In this document: positions 1 through 8,779 of the stretch, piece by piece
How the letters are laid out: the number at the start of each line of letters is the position of its first letter
Numbering within the stretch: the first letter of the stretch is position 1
Assembly (NCBI GenBank): GCA_030631415.1
Contig: DAOVLE010000015.1
Location: forward strand, 1-41,341
Direction of reading: 5' to 3'
DNA length: 41,341 bases
DNA from: JAAEQG01 sp023133475
GTDB taxonomy: Bacteria; Planctomycetota; Phycisphaerae; UBA1845
Notes under the pieces: model-generated
Databases searched by the model: none
Told to the model about the DNA's origin: nothing
The model's input: the letters and a program-made list of their open reading frames with translations, nothing else
Program-made: the position numbers and the translations under genes

Positions 1-260
1 GGCACCGACTCCACCGGCCCGGTGAACTCCATCTGGAAGATGTCATGGTCGAGCCCATCCACGTCCTGGTCACCGTCGATGTCGAAGGCGTCGCATTCCG
101 CCCCCAACGGCCCGCCCCCTGAGCCGGTGAAGCAAGCCTGCAAACCCGCATAGTCTCGCAGGTCTATATGACCATCCCCATTGGAGTCCCCACCCAACGC
201 AGTGACTCCACCCAACAAACCAGCCGAGGCCAACACCAGCAAATGCGCGATCACTCTCAT
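1..260 (-). CDS. Secreted dockerin/EF-hand-like protein, C-terminus cut by window edge
   Basis: The reading frame starts at the ATG complementary to 258-260, behind a strong Shine-Dalgarno (AAGGAGG about 7 nt upstream on the minus strand), and runs off the left edge. The first 22 or so residues (MRVIAHLLVLASAGLLGG) are a typical signal peptide. Calcium-loop motifs follow at once: DSNGDGHIDLRDYAGLQ, then a 'CFTGSGGG' linker and DIDGDQDVDGLDHDIFQ. This paired layout is the dockerin-like module common in planctomycete secreted proteins, often at the C-terminus but here at the N-terminus. A role in cell-surface attachment is inferred; what follows the module lies outside the window. Confidence 0.75.
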   Translation of the reverse strand, partial: MRVIAHLLVLASAGLLGGVTALGGDSNGDGHIDLRDYAGLQACFTGSGGGPLGAECDAFDIDGDQDVDGLDHDIFQMEFTGPVESV

Positions 261-380
261 CGAGACCCTCCTTGTAGAAGGACAAACAGAAACAACCCTA
301 TCCAACCTTCCAACCCCCGACCAAGGTCTCACACGGTCTGTGGGATATGGGGAAAATGAGGTAGTGTCAAGTGAAATTGT

Positions 381-431
381 AGGGCGGGTTTTACCCGCCT
401 TCTTAGCTGCGGCGGGTGGAACCCACCCTAC
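381..431. repeat. Short palindromic GGGCGGGTT-type intergenic repeat
   Basis: The core TGTAGGGCGGGTTTTACCCG is followed by CCTTCTT and an inverted half GGCGGGTGGAACCCACCCTA. The same unit recurs in nearly every gap of this window (about 4240, 7740, 7970, 12810, 12885, 14430, 14790, 20955, 21000, 38685). It can form a hairpin. It behaves as a dispersed REP-like element, not a gene. Confidence 0.7.
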
Positions 432-440
432 GTTGGCTGT

Positions 441-669
441 GGCGGGTGGCCAGGGCAAGTAGATGGGTGGCACGGGCAAGGGCCGCCCCGGGAAGACGTT
501 CATCATACGATGGCGCTACTTGGCGGTCCTTGCCCGTGCAGGGTGTTGGAAGTTTTGTGGGCGCCGTGACCCAGGCTCACGGACAAAGCCCGCGGCAACA
601 TTTTGGTGGTTGTTCCATGCGTATTGGCGCGGGCCTTGTCCGTGCCACCCATTGCCCTGGCCACCCGTC
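441..669. repeat. Long imperfect inverted repeat, MITE-like
   Basis: The left arm (441-485, beginning GGCGGGTGGCCAGGGCAAG) and right arm (629-669, ending CCCTGGCCACCCGTC) are complementary over about 40 bases with a few mismatches and a small insertion. The roughly 140-base interior has no convincing ORF but carries more copies of the 'CTTGCCCGTGC' motif. The shape suggests a non-autonomous mobile element or a duplicated REP pair. Confidence 0.55.
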
Positions 670-801
670 GCTCATGGTGTCAAGGAAATCATCCTGACAC
701 CTTTTCTACCCTCATTGTCCTGGCCACCCGTCCGAGCTATGCCCTGCACAAACCGCGGTGGGACAACTTCGTGTACAGACAACTCCCTACGCCTGCGAAT
801 C

Positions 802-3800
802 CTACCGCGCGACCGCCTCCTTTCGCAAGGCGAAAAGTTCCTTCAACTCCGTCGTTGAAAGCTCGGTCAGCCAGCCCTCGCCGGTGCCGACCACTTTCTC
901 TGCCACCTCCTTCTTGCGCTCGATCATCTCGTCGATCTTCTCCTCCAGCGTGCCCACGCACAGGAACTTGTGCACCTGGACGTTCTTGGTCTGGCCTATG
1001 CGGAACACACGGTCGGTGGCCTGGTTCTCGACGGCTGGGTTCCACCAGCGGTCGAAATGGAACACGTGATTGGCTTGAGTCAGATTCAACCCGGTGCCGC
1101 CGGCCTTGAGTGACAAAATAAAGACACTTGGCCCGTCACCGTCATCCTGGAAACGCTCGATCATGCGGTCACGCTTCCGCTTCGACACCCCACCATGCAG
1201 GAACAACACCTCGCGGCCGAAAGTCTCCTGCACATGTCGCTGGAGAATCCCGCCCATCTCCGAGAACTGCGAAAACACCAACGCCCGATCGCCCACCGCA
1301 ATAACCTCCTCCAGCATCTCAGTCAAGCGAGCCAGCTTGCCCGAACGCCCGTCGATAGTGGAATTGTCGCCGAGGAACTGGGCCGGGTGGTTGCAGACCT
1401 GCTTGAGCTTCGACAGCGTAGCCAGGATCATCCCCTTTCGTTGGATGCCCTCCGCGGAGTCCAGGGACTTCTCCGCCTCCTTGACCACCGCCGCATAAAG
1501 CGAAGCCTGCTCCTTGGTCAGCGTGCAGAAGACCTTCATCTCCAGCTTGTCGGGCAGGTCGGTGATGATGGACTTGTCGGTCTTGAGCCGGCGGAGAATA
1601 AACGGCCCGGTGACATGTTTGAGTCGCCGGGTCGCTTCCAGGTCACGGCTCGCCTGGATGGGGATGAAGAACGTTCGCTTGAACTCGGCTTGCGTGCCCA
1701 AAAAGCCGGGGTTCAGGAACTCCATGATGGACCACAGGTCGCCCACATTGTTCTCGACCGGCGTTCCGGTCAGCGTAATACGATAATCCGCCTCGATCGA
1801 TCGTGCAGCCTTGGCCTGCTTGGTTTCGGGGTTCTTGATGTTCTGGGCCTCATCGAGCACCACGCCGGCCCAGGGCACGCCCTTGAGTATCTCAAAATCC
1901 CGGTGCAGCAGCGCGTAGCTGGAGATGACGATCGCGTGCTTTGCAGCCTTCTCCTTGAATGCCGCGCCTTTGGCCCTGGTGACACCATGGTGCACCAACA
2001 CGGGCAACTCGGGCGTGAACCGGGCGGCTTCCTTATGCCAGTTGCCCACCACGGAGGTGGGGCAGATCAGCAACACCGGACGCGGGTGCCCCACATGCCA
2101 ATCGTGTTGAACCAGGGCCAGCGTCTGGATGGTCTTGCCCAGCCCCATGTCGTCAGCCAAACACGCGCCCAAACCCCACCGCCGCAGGAAACATAACCAC
2201 GAAAACCCGCGCACCTGGTACGGCCTCAAGGTCCCACGGAACTCCTCCGGTGGGGGAAGCTCCTCGAACGCATCGCGCCCGTCCAGTTGAGCGAGCAGCT
2301 CGGCAACCCAGCCCTTGGCGGTGACACCCTCGAAGGCGACCGGGCCCGGCGCTTCCGTGGCTTGCAAAGCCATCTGGATCACCTCGCGCACGGTGGCCTG
2401 GTTTGTGCCTTTCTGCTTCCAGAAGTCGAGGGCTGCCTGAATCTCCTCGGCGCTCATTTGCACCCATTGCCCGCGCACGTTGACCAACGGTGCCTTCAGC
2501 TTCGCCAGCGTCTGAAGCTCGTTGTATGACAGCTTCTCATCGCCGAGAGCCACTTCCCAATCGAACTGGATAATCGTATCGAGTGACAGCCCACTGCCGC
2601 CCTGCATCTTGGGGCTTTTGACGTTGGCCCGGGTGGTCAGGCGAAGCTTGGTCCCCTTGCGCGTCCACCAGGCCGGCAGCATGACGCCGAAGCCGGCTTG
2701 CTCCAACGCCGCAGCCTTCTCCGTCAGGAATTCGTGTGCGCCGGTGGCGTCGATCTGGTATCCGTCGGGTATGGCGGTCTTTAGGCTGGCTTCGATTCGA
2801 GGGCAGATTCCCGAAGCCTGGCCCAACGAAAGCAGCAGGTATTCCTTCGCGTTGAATTCGTTGCGTTTGAGGATCGATGCCTTGCGCCCTTTGGCGTCCC
2901 ATGCGTCTTCGGCGGGGATGATCAAGCTCGGGTCATCGGCGGCTTGCAGGAGGTAGCGAACGCACCACGGCTGTCGCTCGGGGCGTATCTTTACGCTGTC
3001 GTCCCCGTCATCCTCGGGCTCCTCCAGGCGGAAGGTAAGCCGGAACGGCACGGCTGATGAAACGGAAATCGGGCGTTGCCACTCACGAACCTGAGCCGCA
3101 AACTCTGCCAATTGCCCCAGGTCGCCTTCCATATTGCCATCAGACGCACGCAGGGCATGAAGCCATTGATCGTGCACGCTGTCGAAGACCATTCCCTTGT
3201 GCTTTCGCTTGGCACCGCGAGCGGGTTTGAGAGGTTTGGGCTGCGGCGAAACGGTCGTCCGAACGAGGTAGTCAACGACCCACGCGATGAATTCGGACAC
3301 TACCGTCACCGGAGCCACCTCCGGTGGAGAGCCTGCTTCACAGGTCAGTGCCCGCGCCGACGCCGGCATGGTTTTGGACAGCTTGGCTGGAAGGTCGGCA
3401 TCGGCTCCGGCGAACACCGGTTTCCAGCAGGCACGACAGGTTTTGTTCTCGATGACAACGTCGGGCAGGAATTGCTGTCGCGCCACAACCGCCCCAGCCG
3501 CCTGGCAGGTATGCACCCAAAACGCCAAGTCCGCTCCGACCACGACACCCGGCGCCGGCGTCTCCTTTCCCACACAGCGGCAGAGCATTTCGACAGCCTG
3601 CCCCGCCGTCAGGCGAAGCACGGTCACACTCCAGGGCGCCAGGGTGACCTTGGACCGTGACTTGGGCGGATCAGCCACAAGCGGGCTCGAAGCCACCGGT
3701 TGGTTGGCCACCGTGGGCAACCAGGCGATGGTTGTCTCGAAGTTTCGCCTGGTCACCTTGAATTCGGCTCCTGCTTCCTTCAGCGCCGCCGTCAGCCTGT

Positions 3801-3957
3801 CGGCTCCAGCGTCGTATGGTAGAGGTTTCGGTTGGGCTTCTTTTCGTGTTTGTGTAGGCTGTTTGGCGGTGCCTGCGTCATCTGCCTCGGGCGTTTCGGG
3901 TGTCTCACCCCAGAGAAGAAGTTGGCTGCCGGAGAATCCCGCGTGAAGCACGATCAT
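802..3957 (-). CDS. SNF2/Rad54-family DEAD-like helicase
   Basis: A SWI2/SNF2-type DNA translocase of about 1050 residues. The N-terminal 450 residues are divergent; residues ~400-520 resemble the bacterial SNF2-associated DUF3670 region. The ATPase core has motif I DDMGLGKTIQTL (~603), motif II DEAQNIKNPETKQ (~702), motif III LTGTPVENN and, in the C-terminal lobe, FSQFSEMGG, SLKAGGTGLNLT and the motif VI region DRVFRIGQTKNVQVHKF. These are intact, so an active ATPase is expected. Such proteins remodel DNA-protein complexes; no partner genes are adjacent, so the target is unknown. The longest frame would begin with a TTG at 3972, but the ATG at 3955-3957 has GGAG eight bases upstream and is the better start (MIVLHAGFSG). 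Confidence 0.93.
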   Translation of the reverse strand: MIVLHAGFSGSQLLLWGETPETPEADDAGTAKQPTQTRKEAQPKPLPYDAGADRLTAALKEAGAEFKVTRRNFETTIAWLPTVANQPVASSPLVADPPKSRSKVTLAPWSVTVLRLTAGQAVEMLCRCVGKETPAPGVVVGADLAFWVHTCQAAGAVVARQQFLPDVVIENKTCRACWKPVFAGADADLPAKLSKTMPASARALTCEAGSPPEVAPVTVVSEFIAWVVDYLVRTTVSPQPKPLKPARGAKRKHKGMVFDSVHDQWLHALRASDGNMEGDLGQLAEFAAQVREWQRPISVSSAVPFRLTFRLEEPEDDGDDSVKIRPERQPWCVRYLLQAADDPSLIIPAEDAWDAKGRKASILKRNEFNAKEYLLLSLGQASGICPRIEASLKTAIPDGYQIDATGAHEFLTEKAAALEQAGFGVMLPAWWTRKGTKLRLTTRANVKSPKMQGGSGLSLDTIIQFDWEVALGDEKLSYNELQTLAKLKAPLVNVRGQWVQMSAEEIQAALDFWKQKGTNQATVREVIQMALQATEAPGPVAFEGVTAKGWVAELLAQLDGRDAFEELPPPEEFRGTLRPYQVRGFSWLCFLRRWGLGACLADDMGLGKTIQTLALVQHDWHVGHPRPVLLICPTSVVGNWHKEAARFTPELPVLVHHGVTRAKGAAFKEKAAKHAIVISSYALLHRDFEILKGVPWAGVVLDEAQNIKNPETKQAKAARSIEADYRITLTGTPVENNVGDLWSIMEFLNPGFLGTQAEFKRTFFIPIQASRDLEATRRLKHVTGPFILRRLKTDKSIITDLPDKLEMKVFCTLTKEQASLYAAVVKEAEKSLDSAEGIQRKGMILATLSKLKQVCNHPAQFLGDNSTIDGRSGKLARLTEMLEEVIAVGDRALVFSQFSEMGGILQRHVQETFGREVLFLHGGVSKRKRDRMIERFQDDGDGPSVFILSLKAGGTGLNLTQANHVFHFDRWWNPAVENQATDRVFRIGQTKNVQVHKFLCVGTLEEKIDEMIERKKEVAEKVVGTGEGWLTELSTTELKELFALRKEAVAR

Positions 3958-4137
3958 GGTTTTGCTCTCCAAAAACCGAAAATCAAGCGTCGGGCAGTCC
4001 GCGTCACCGCCCCGCTCTTACCAAATCTCCGCGAGGCAGTATACCGCCCATGTCGGATTCCCACATCCAGGATAAAGGGGGAGAGATAGAGGATGAGGGA
4101 TGAAGGATGAAGAATGGCGGTATGACCGTGTGAGATT

Positions 4138-4388
4138 GTTTAGCGGCGACAAGTCCGTAGCGTTTAGCGGCGACCCGAAGGGGAGCGTGGGGAATGGGGA
4201 ATGGAAGAACAAGTTCCACCCGTCGTGCGATACCACAACGTTGGGTGAAACCCGCCCTACAACTGTGATTACGCCGTTTTCTTGGTTTTCCACACTACAC
4301 GCTCCCCTACTACACGCTCCCCTACGGGTCGCCGCTAAACGTTGCGGACTTGTCGCCGCTAAACGTTGCGGACTTGTCGCCGCTAAAC
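4138..4388. repeat. Inverted pair of AGCGGCGACAAG-type repeats with a 24-base tandem
   Basis: At 4138-4190 the forward unit reads TTTAGCGGCGACAAGTCCG then TTTAGCGGCGACCCGAAGGG. At about 4312-4388 the same unit lies in reverse orientation, with a 24-base tandem (TCGCCGCTAAACGTTGCGGA plus CTTG) in about 2.5 copies from 4329. The family recurs at 20925-21090. The two halves can pair. Confidence 0.7.
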
Positions 4389-4414
4389 GCGCCGGCGCGG
4401 TTGCGATCGCCGCG

Positions 4415-4451
4415 CTTCTCCATTCTCAATTCTCCATTCTCCATTCTCTGC
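4415..4451. repeat. Heptamer minisatellite (CATTCTC)
   Basis: The 7-base unit is repeated with small variations: TTCTCCATTCTCAATTCTCC, then ATTCTCCATTCTCTGC. Short heptameric repeats of this kind are slippage-prone. No function is assigned. Confidence 0.6.
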
Positions 4452-4624
4452 ATGCTCTCGCCTGCCAATCTGTCAGCTTGGCATCTGCAAAGGTCCGTTT
4501 TGACAGCGCCAAGGGCAACTGAGCACGCGGTGGGCAAACTCCCGACTGCGGCGTGGTTTTCTTAACCTATGTCTGCAACAAATGTTATACCCCCGCAATG
4601 CCGAGCTGAGCGATTGCGTTCGCT

Positions 4625-4641
4625 TTGGCACCGGGCTTGCT
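4625..4641 (+). promoter_or_regulatory. Sigma-54 (RpoN) promoter of the groES operon
   Basis: The sequence TTGGCACCGGGCTTGCT matches the -24/-12 consensus (YTGGCAC-N5-TTGCW) at every strongly conserved position, with exactly 10 bases between GG and GC. Transcription would start near 4652, leaving a leader of about 142 bases before groES. TGACAGCGC at 4501-4509 sits at a distance suitable for an enhancer-binding-protein site; that is only a suggestion. No CIRCE inverted repeat (TTAGCACTC-N9-GAGTGCTAA) is present upstream of groES. Confidence 0.7.
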
Positions 4642-4658
4642 CACCCGCTGAGCGGGTG
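4642..4658 (+). promoter_or_regulatory. Hairpin overlapping the predicted groES start point
   Basis: CACCCGC-TGA-GCGGGTG is a perfect 7-bp stem directly after the -12 element, spanning the predicted start of transcription. It could be an operator; as an RNA hairpin only part of it would be transcribed. Confidence 0.4.
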
Positions 4659-4793
4659 TGGCGTGCGCCCGCGCGAGCGCGGGGCCTGACAGGAACACCG
4701 GCGACAGAAACTCCGGACGGTCCGGAGATTGTCGGGACCTGACGCCAACCGATTCAAGCATCCGATTGGCTCGAAATAAGGAGTGTTTGACCA

Positions 4794-5090
4794 ATGGCCA
4801 AGCTGAACATCAAACCACTCAACGACAAGATCATCGTCAAGCGTATGGAGGCTGACGAAATGACCGCCGGCGGCATTTATCTGCCCGACACTGCCAAGGA
4901 AAAGCCCAAACGCGGGAAAGTGCAGGCGGTGGGCAACGGACGGCTCCTGGACAGTGGGGAGCGCGGGGCCATGCAGCTCAGAGAGAATGACGAGGTCCTC
5001 TTCACCAGCTACGCCGGAACCGAGATCAAAGTCAGCGGCGAAGAATACATGATTATGGACGAGTCCGACGTGCTGGCGGTTTTGGAGTAG
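4794..5090 (+). CDS. groES: Co-chaperonin GroES (Cpn10)
   Basis: A 98-residue 10 kDa chaperonin, the normal length. It forms the heptameric lid that closes the GroEL folding chamber in the cytoplasm. The family pattern is clear: IKPLNDKIIVKRMEADEMTA at the start, the mobile-loop region GGIYLPDTAKEKPKRGKV, and EEYMIMDESDVLAVLE at the end. The ATG follows AAGGAG at good spacing. It is the first gene of the operon behind the sigma-54 promoter at 4625. Unusually, groEL does not follow directly: two unrelated small genes come first. Confidence 0.97.
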   Translation: MAKLNIKPLNDKIIVKRMEADEMTAGGIYLPDTAKEKPKRGKVQAVGNGRLLDSGERGAMQLRENDEVLFTSYAGTEIKVSGEEYMIMDESDVLAVLE

Positions 5091-5096
5091 TCCTAA

Positions 5097-5579
5097 ATGG
5101 GTCTGCGACTTGGCGCACAGGATTATCGCTATGGTGCTCTATCGCGGCTTGAGGATGCTCGAATCCTCCGCGGCCAAGAGTGTTGGGCTGGGTCGATCTA
5201 CTTGGCTGGGCGAGCCGTAGAGGGACTTCTACGAAGCCTGCTGTGGGCCAAAACACGGGAGCAAGGAATCGGGCACGATCTCAAGCAACTGCTCAAAAAA
5301 GCCCGCTCTCTGGGGGTTGTTAACGCCGAGGACGACGAGCGCATTCAGGATTCGTTGAACGAGATCGCGGTCATTTGGCACAACGATATGCGTTTTACTG
5401 GTGAGGGTTGGCTCCAGAATCGACTCAAAACGCTGGGGCGTCTCTCAAAAATTGGCGATATGCGAGTAAAAGGCGATCCATTCAAAGCCAATACAAAAAG
5501 TGTGCTCGAAGCATGTGAAACAATCATGTCCCGTGGAGATTTGATATGGACACGTTTGAGCAAAAGCTCAAAGAACTAA
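5097..5579 (+). CDS. HEPN-like protein inserted between groES and groEL
   Basis: A 160-residue, mostly helical protein starting 6 bases after the groES stop. The segment SIYLAGRAVEGLLRSLLW (~35-52) resembles the alpha-helical core of HEPN proteins, and IWHNDMRFTGEGW (~98-110) matches the 'W...(M/L)RY/F' motif of a HEPN subgroup. The RNase signature Rx4-6H of HEPN toxins is not evident, so a scaffold or nucleotide-handling role is as likely as RNA cleavage. GGAG overlaps the end of groES about 11 bases before the ATG. The gene overlaps the next one by 34 bases, implying translational coupling. HEPN assignment is by motif only; the link with the chaperonin is inferred from position. Confidence 0.6.
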   Translation: MGLRLGAQDYRYGALSRLEDARILRGQECWAGSIYLAGRAVEGLLRSLLWAKTREQGIGHDLKQLLKKARSLGVVNAEDDERIQDSLNEIAVIWHNDMRFTGEGWLQNRLKTLGRLSKIGDMRVKGDPFKANTKSVLEACETIMSRGDLIWTRLSKSSKN

Positions 5580-5800
5580 TCGAAAAACAGTTGGAAGACG
5601 GGCGAGCTGAGCTCGAAACGTTACCTGGCGGGCACGTCTGTGGGCATGTGATCTCTCCCGAATTCCGTGGCAAAAGCTACGAGCAACGTCGGAATCGGCT
5701 CAAGGAGATCACGGAACAGGAGTTCAACAGGGAAGACCTTCTCAAGATCAGCACCCTGTTGACTTACACTCCCGAGGAATGGTCCTTTGAGCCCGCCTGA
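5546..5800 (+). CDS. BolA-like small protein inserted between groES and groEL
   Basis: An 84-residue protein whose ATG lies inside the preceding gene, with GGAG at good spacing (GTGGAGATTTGATATG). The pattern GHVISPEFRGKSYEQRRNRL followed by ISTLLTYTPEEW resembles BolA/IbaG proteins (…F.G.S..qR…, then …I.al.TP.EW), which are normally 80-100 residues. The conserved histidine of the BolA 'IHAL' motif is absent ('LLKIST' here), so glutaredoxin/Fe-S chemistry may be lost. It sits 61 bases before groEL and is probably co-transcribed. If not BolA-like, it is a small hypothetical protein. Confidence 0.55.
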   Translation: MDTFEQKLKELIEKQLEDGRAELETLPGGHVCGHVISPEFRGKSYEQRRNRLKEITEQEFNREDLLKISTLLTYTPEEWSFEPA

Positions 5801-5861
5801 TCGCCGGGAACTATGACGATTGATTGAACTGAGAAAACATAACATCACAGGAGTGAGATAA

Positions 5862-7550
<1,689 letters not shown>

Positions 7551-7638
7551 ACGCCCGGCAGCCTGGCCCAACGGTGCAAACGCCCGGTCGGGCCAATCGT
7601 CTTGCTCGCCGCGGGGCAATGCGGCAGCGAAAACAATC

Positions 7639-7697
7639 GGGAGCGGTTTCGACACCACGGCGTGCGATAGCGTGCCGGCATGGTTGAAACCGCTCCC
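7639..7697. repeat. Inverted repeat downstream of groEL
   Basis: GGGAGCGGTTTC (7639-7650) and GAAACCGCTCCC (7686-7697) are perfectly complementary. The 35-base interior has its own short palindrome (GGCGTGCGATAGCGTGCC). There is no T-run, so this is not a canonical terminator, but it lies 90 bases after the groEL stop and may mark the 3' end of the operon. Confidence 0.55.
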
Positions 7698-7775
7698 GCT
7701 CCATTTCAGTGCCGTGACCGTAAGGGAGCGGCCAATCCTGTAGGGCGGGTTCCACCCGCCGTCGCATTGTAGGGC

Positions 7776-7892
7776 GGGTGGCCCATGGCTTTAGCCGTGG
7801 GGGACACGAATCCGATCGCTCATTCCGCACGAGGTCTGGTGCTGCTCGGGTGAACCATTCGTGTCCCCCACCGCTAAAGCGATGGGCCACCC
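7776..7892. repeat. Palindromic element 'GGGTGGCCCA..TTTAGC', copy 1
   Basis: Terminal inverted repeats GGGTGGCCCATGGCTTTAGC and (reverse) GCTAAAGCGATGGGCCACCC enclose about 60 variable bases; GGGGGACACGAAT and ATTCGTGTCCCCC continue the pairing inward. Six copies or half copies occur in the window, always between genes. A CGACCGTAAGGGAGCGGCC-type repeat lies just before it, near 7717. MITE/REP-like. Confidence 0.75.
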
Positions 7893-8195
7893 GGCAAGTA
7901 GGGCCGCTCTCTCACGACTGCGACATTGATTTTCTTGGCATGGGGCGGTTTCTTGACGTGGGATGGCGGGTGGAACCCGCCCTACAGGTTTTTTCGACAA
8001 CCCCTACAGCACAAAGCGGCTGATGTTGCATGGTATCGGTGTATTGTGACAGGGCAATAGTGCCCACGTGGGGGAAGTGGGGGTGGGTAGTTGACCCCTG
8101 TAATGGTTTTAACGGTGATGGCGTGAGATATTGCTCTTGCCCCTAATCCGTGCTCTAAGCGTTGGTTATGCGTAAACCGGCAATTTGCTGTTCTC

Positions 8196-8212
8196 TTGGC
8201 ACAGGCTTTGCA
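8196..8212 (+). promoter_or_regulatory. Sigma-54 (RpoN) promoter of a predicted small RNA
   Basis: TTGGCACAGGCTTTGCA fits the -24/-12 consensus at all strongly conserved bases with the required 10-base GG-GC spacing. It is as good as the site upstream of groES. The start point would be near 8223. TGACAGGGC at 8047-8055 lies about 160 bases upstream and resembles TGACAGCGC near the groES promoter. No protein gene follows; a folded RNA does. Confidence 0.65.
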
Positions 8213-8222
8213 AAAGACCTCT

Positions 8223-8441
8223 TGGAGAGAGAAGAGCAATAAAACAGAAGGTATCCCACCCATCTGCGGGGGAGGGGTGGATACCACTCAAAGGGGGTGT
8301 TCGCCGGTGGCGCCCACAAGGGGGTGTGGTGCTTTCGCGGGGAAAGGGCCGACGTGGGCGTGTGCGAACTGGCCAACCGGCGACTCCCCTTTGAGATACT
8401 GAAGGCTGCGTGCGGGGAAACCACGCAGCCTTCCTTTATCC
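8223..8441 (+). ncRNA. Predicted sigma-54-driven structured RNA
   Basis: Starting at the predicted sigma-54 start point, the transcript has a purine leader (GGAGAGAGAAGAG), then stem A (8250-8261 with 8275-8285, 11 bp and one bulged C). A nested arm follows: 8287-8296 with 8386-8395 (10 bp perfect), 8301-8307 with 8377-8383 (7 bp) and 8311-8317 with 8354-8360 (7 bp), capped by a CTTTC/GAAAG hairpin. It ends in a perfect 12-bp stem (8401-8412 with 8422-8433) followed by CTTTATC, a terminator-like signal with a weak U-tract. Signatures of RNase P, SRP RNA and tmRNA were not seen. Length is about 215 bases. Function unknown; a regulatory RNA is the best guess. Confidence 0.55.
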
Positions 8442-8458
8442 ACGCAACCTTGACTGTT

Positions 8459-8509
8459 AAGCCCCTTTGCAAGAATGGCAATGGGTCAAATTTCAGTTCG
8501 GGGCTTTTA
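8459..8509 (+). terminator. Possible second terminator hairpin
   Basis: AAGCCCC (8459-8465) can pair with GGGGCTT (8500-8506), followed by TTATA. The loop is long (34 bases), so this is a weak candidate that could back up the hairpin at 8401-8433. Confidence 0.3.
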
Positions 8510-8598
8510 TACTACTAACCACGAAAAATCAGCACCGCGACCGTAAGGGGGCGACCAATCCAAGTAGGGCTGCTCCCTTGTGCATGCTGCGCGAAAGC

Positions 8599-8693
8599 TG
8601 CGGCGTAGAACATGGTCAAGAACCACCTCGAAAGGTCATCGGGCAAATCGTAACGTTATCGAGGGTGGTTCTTGACCATGCCACCCGCCGCTT
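8599..8693. repeat. Long near-perfect inverted repeat
   Basis: CATGGTCAAGAACCACCTCG (8611-8630) pairs with its complement at 8660-8680 with one bulged base. The outer GCGGCG and CGCCGC flanks add further pairing across a 5-base internal loop. The interior is 29 bases. It lies between two convergent predicted RNAs and could be a bidirectional end signal or a small mobile element. No ORF. Confidence 0.65.
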
Positions 8694-8748
8694 TATGGGA
8701 CCTGCCCTGACATCGCAGGCTACACGCCGCAACATCCGATAAGCGGGT

Positions 8749-8779
8749 AAAAAATGAAGAGGCCGTATCCAGGCTCTCT
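8749..8779 (-). terminator. Terminator of the minus-strand RNA, with alternative fold
   Basis: On the minus strand AGAG(A)GCC-TGGATAC-GGCCTCT forms a 7-bp stem with one bulge, followed by TCA and six Ts (8749-8754). The loop TGGATAC is also part of the perfect 8-bp hairpin at 8765-8790, so the two folds exclude each other, as in attenuators. Confidence 0.45.

Larger units (their letters stand above)
261..801. other. Intergenic region, repeats only
   Basis: No gene with a plausible start and ribosome-binding site was found. The stretch holds a short palindromic GGGCGGGTT/AACCCACCC repeat near 381-431 and a long imperfect palindrome at 441-669, listed separately. It separates two minus-strand genes. 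Confidence 0.6.
3958..4793. other. Intergenic region upstream of the chaperonin operon
   Basis: This 836-base gap between divergent genes holds inverted and tandem repeats (4138-4451) and, close to groES, a sigma-54 promoter and hairpin (4625-4658). No protein gene with a ribosome-binding site was found. Confidence 0.6.

Noticed and set aside
1195..2196. 333-residue plus-strand ORF
   Set aside because: Antisense of the SNF2 helicase motor domains; no independent evidence.
4500..4528. TTGACA at 4500 as a sigma-70 promoter for groES
   Set aside because: No -10-like hexamer at 16-18 bases; the sigma-54 site closer to the gene is far better.
4460..4793. CIRCE (HrcA operator) upstream of groES
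   Set aside because: Searched by eye for TTAGCACTC and GAGTGCTAA; neither half is present.
8141..8441. RNase P RNA, SRP RNA, tmRNA or a cobalamin riboswitch in the structured stretch
   Set aside because: The signature motifs of these RNAs were looked for and not found; no coding gene follows that a riboswitch would control.
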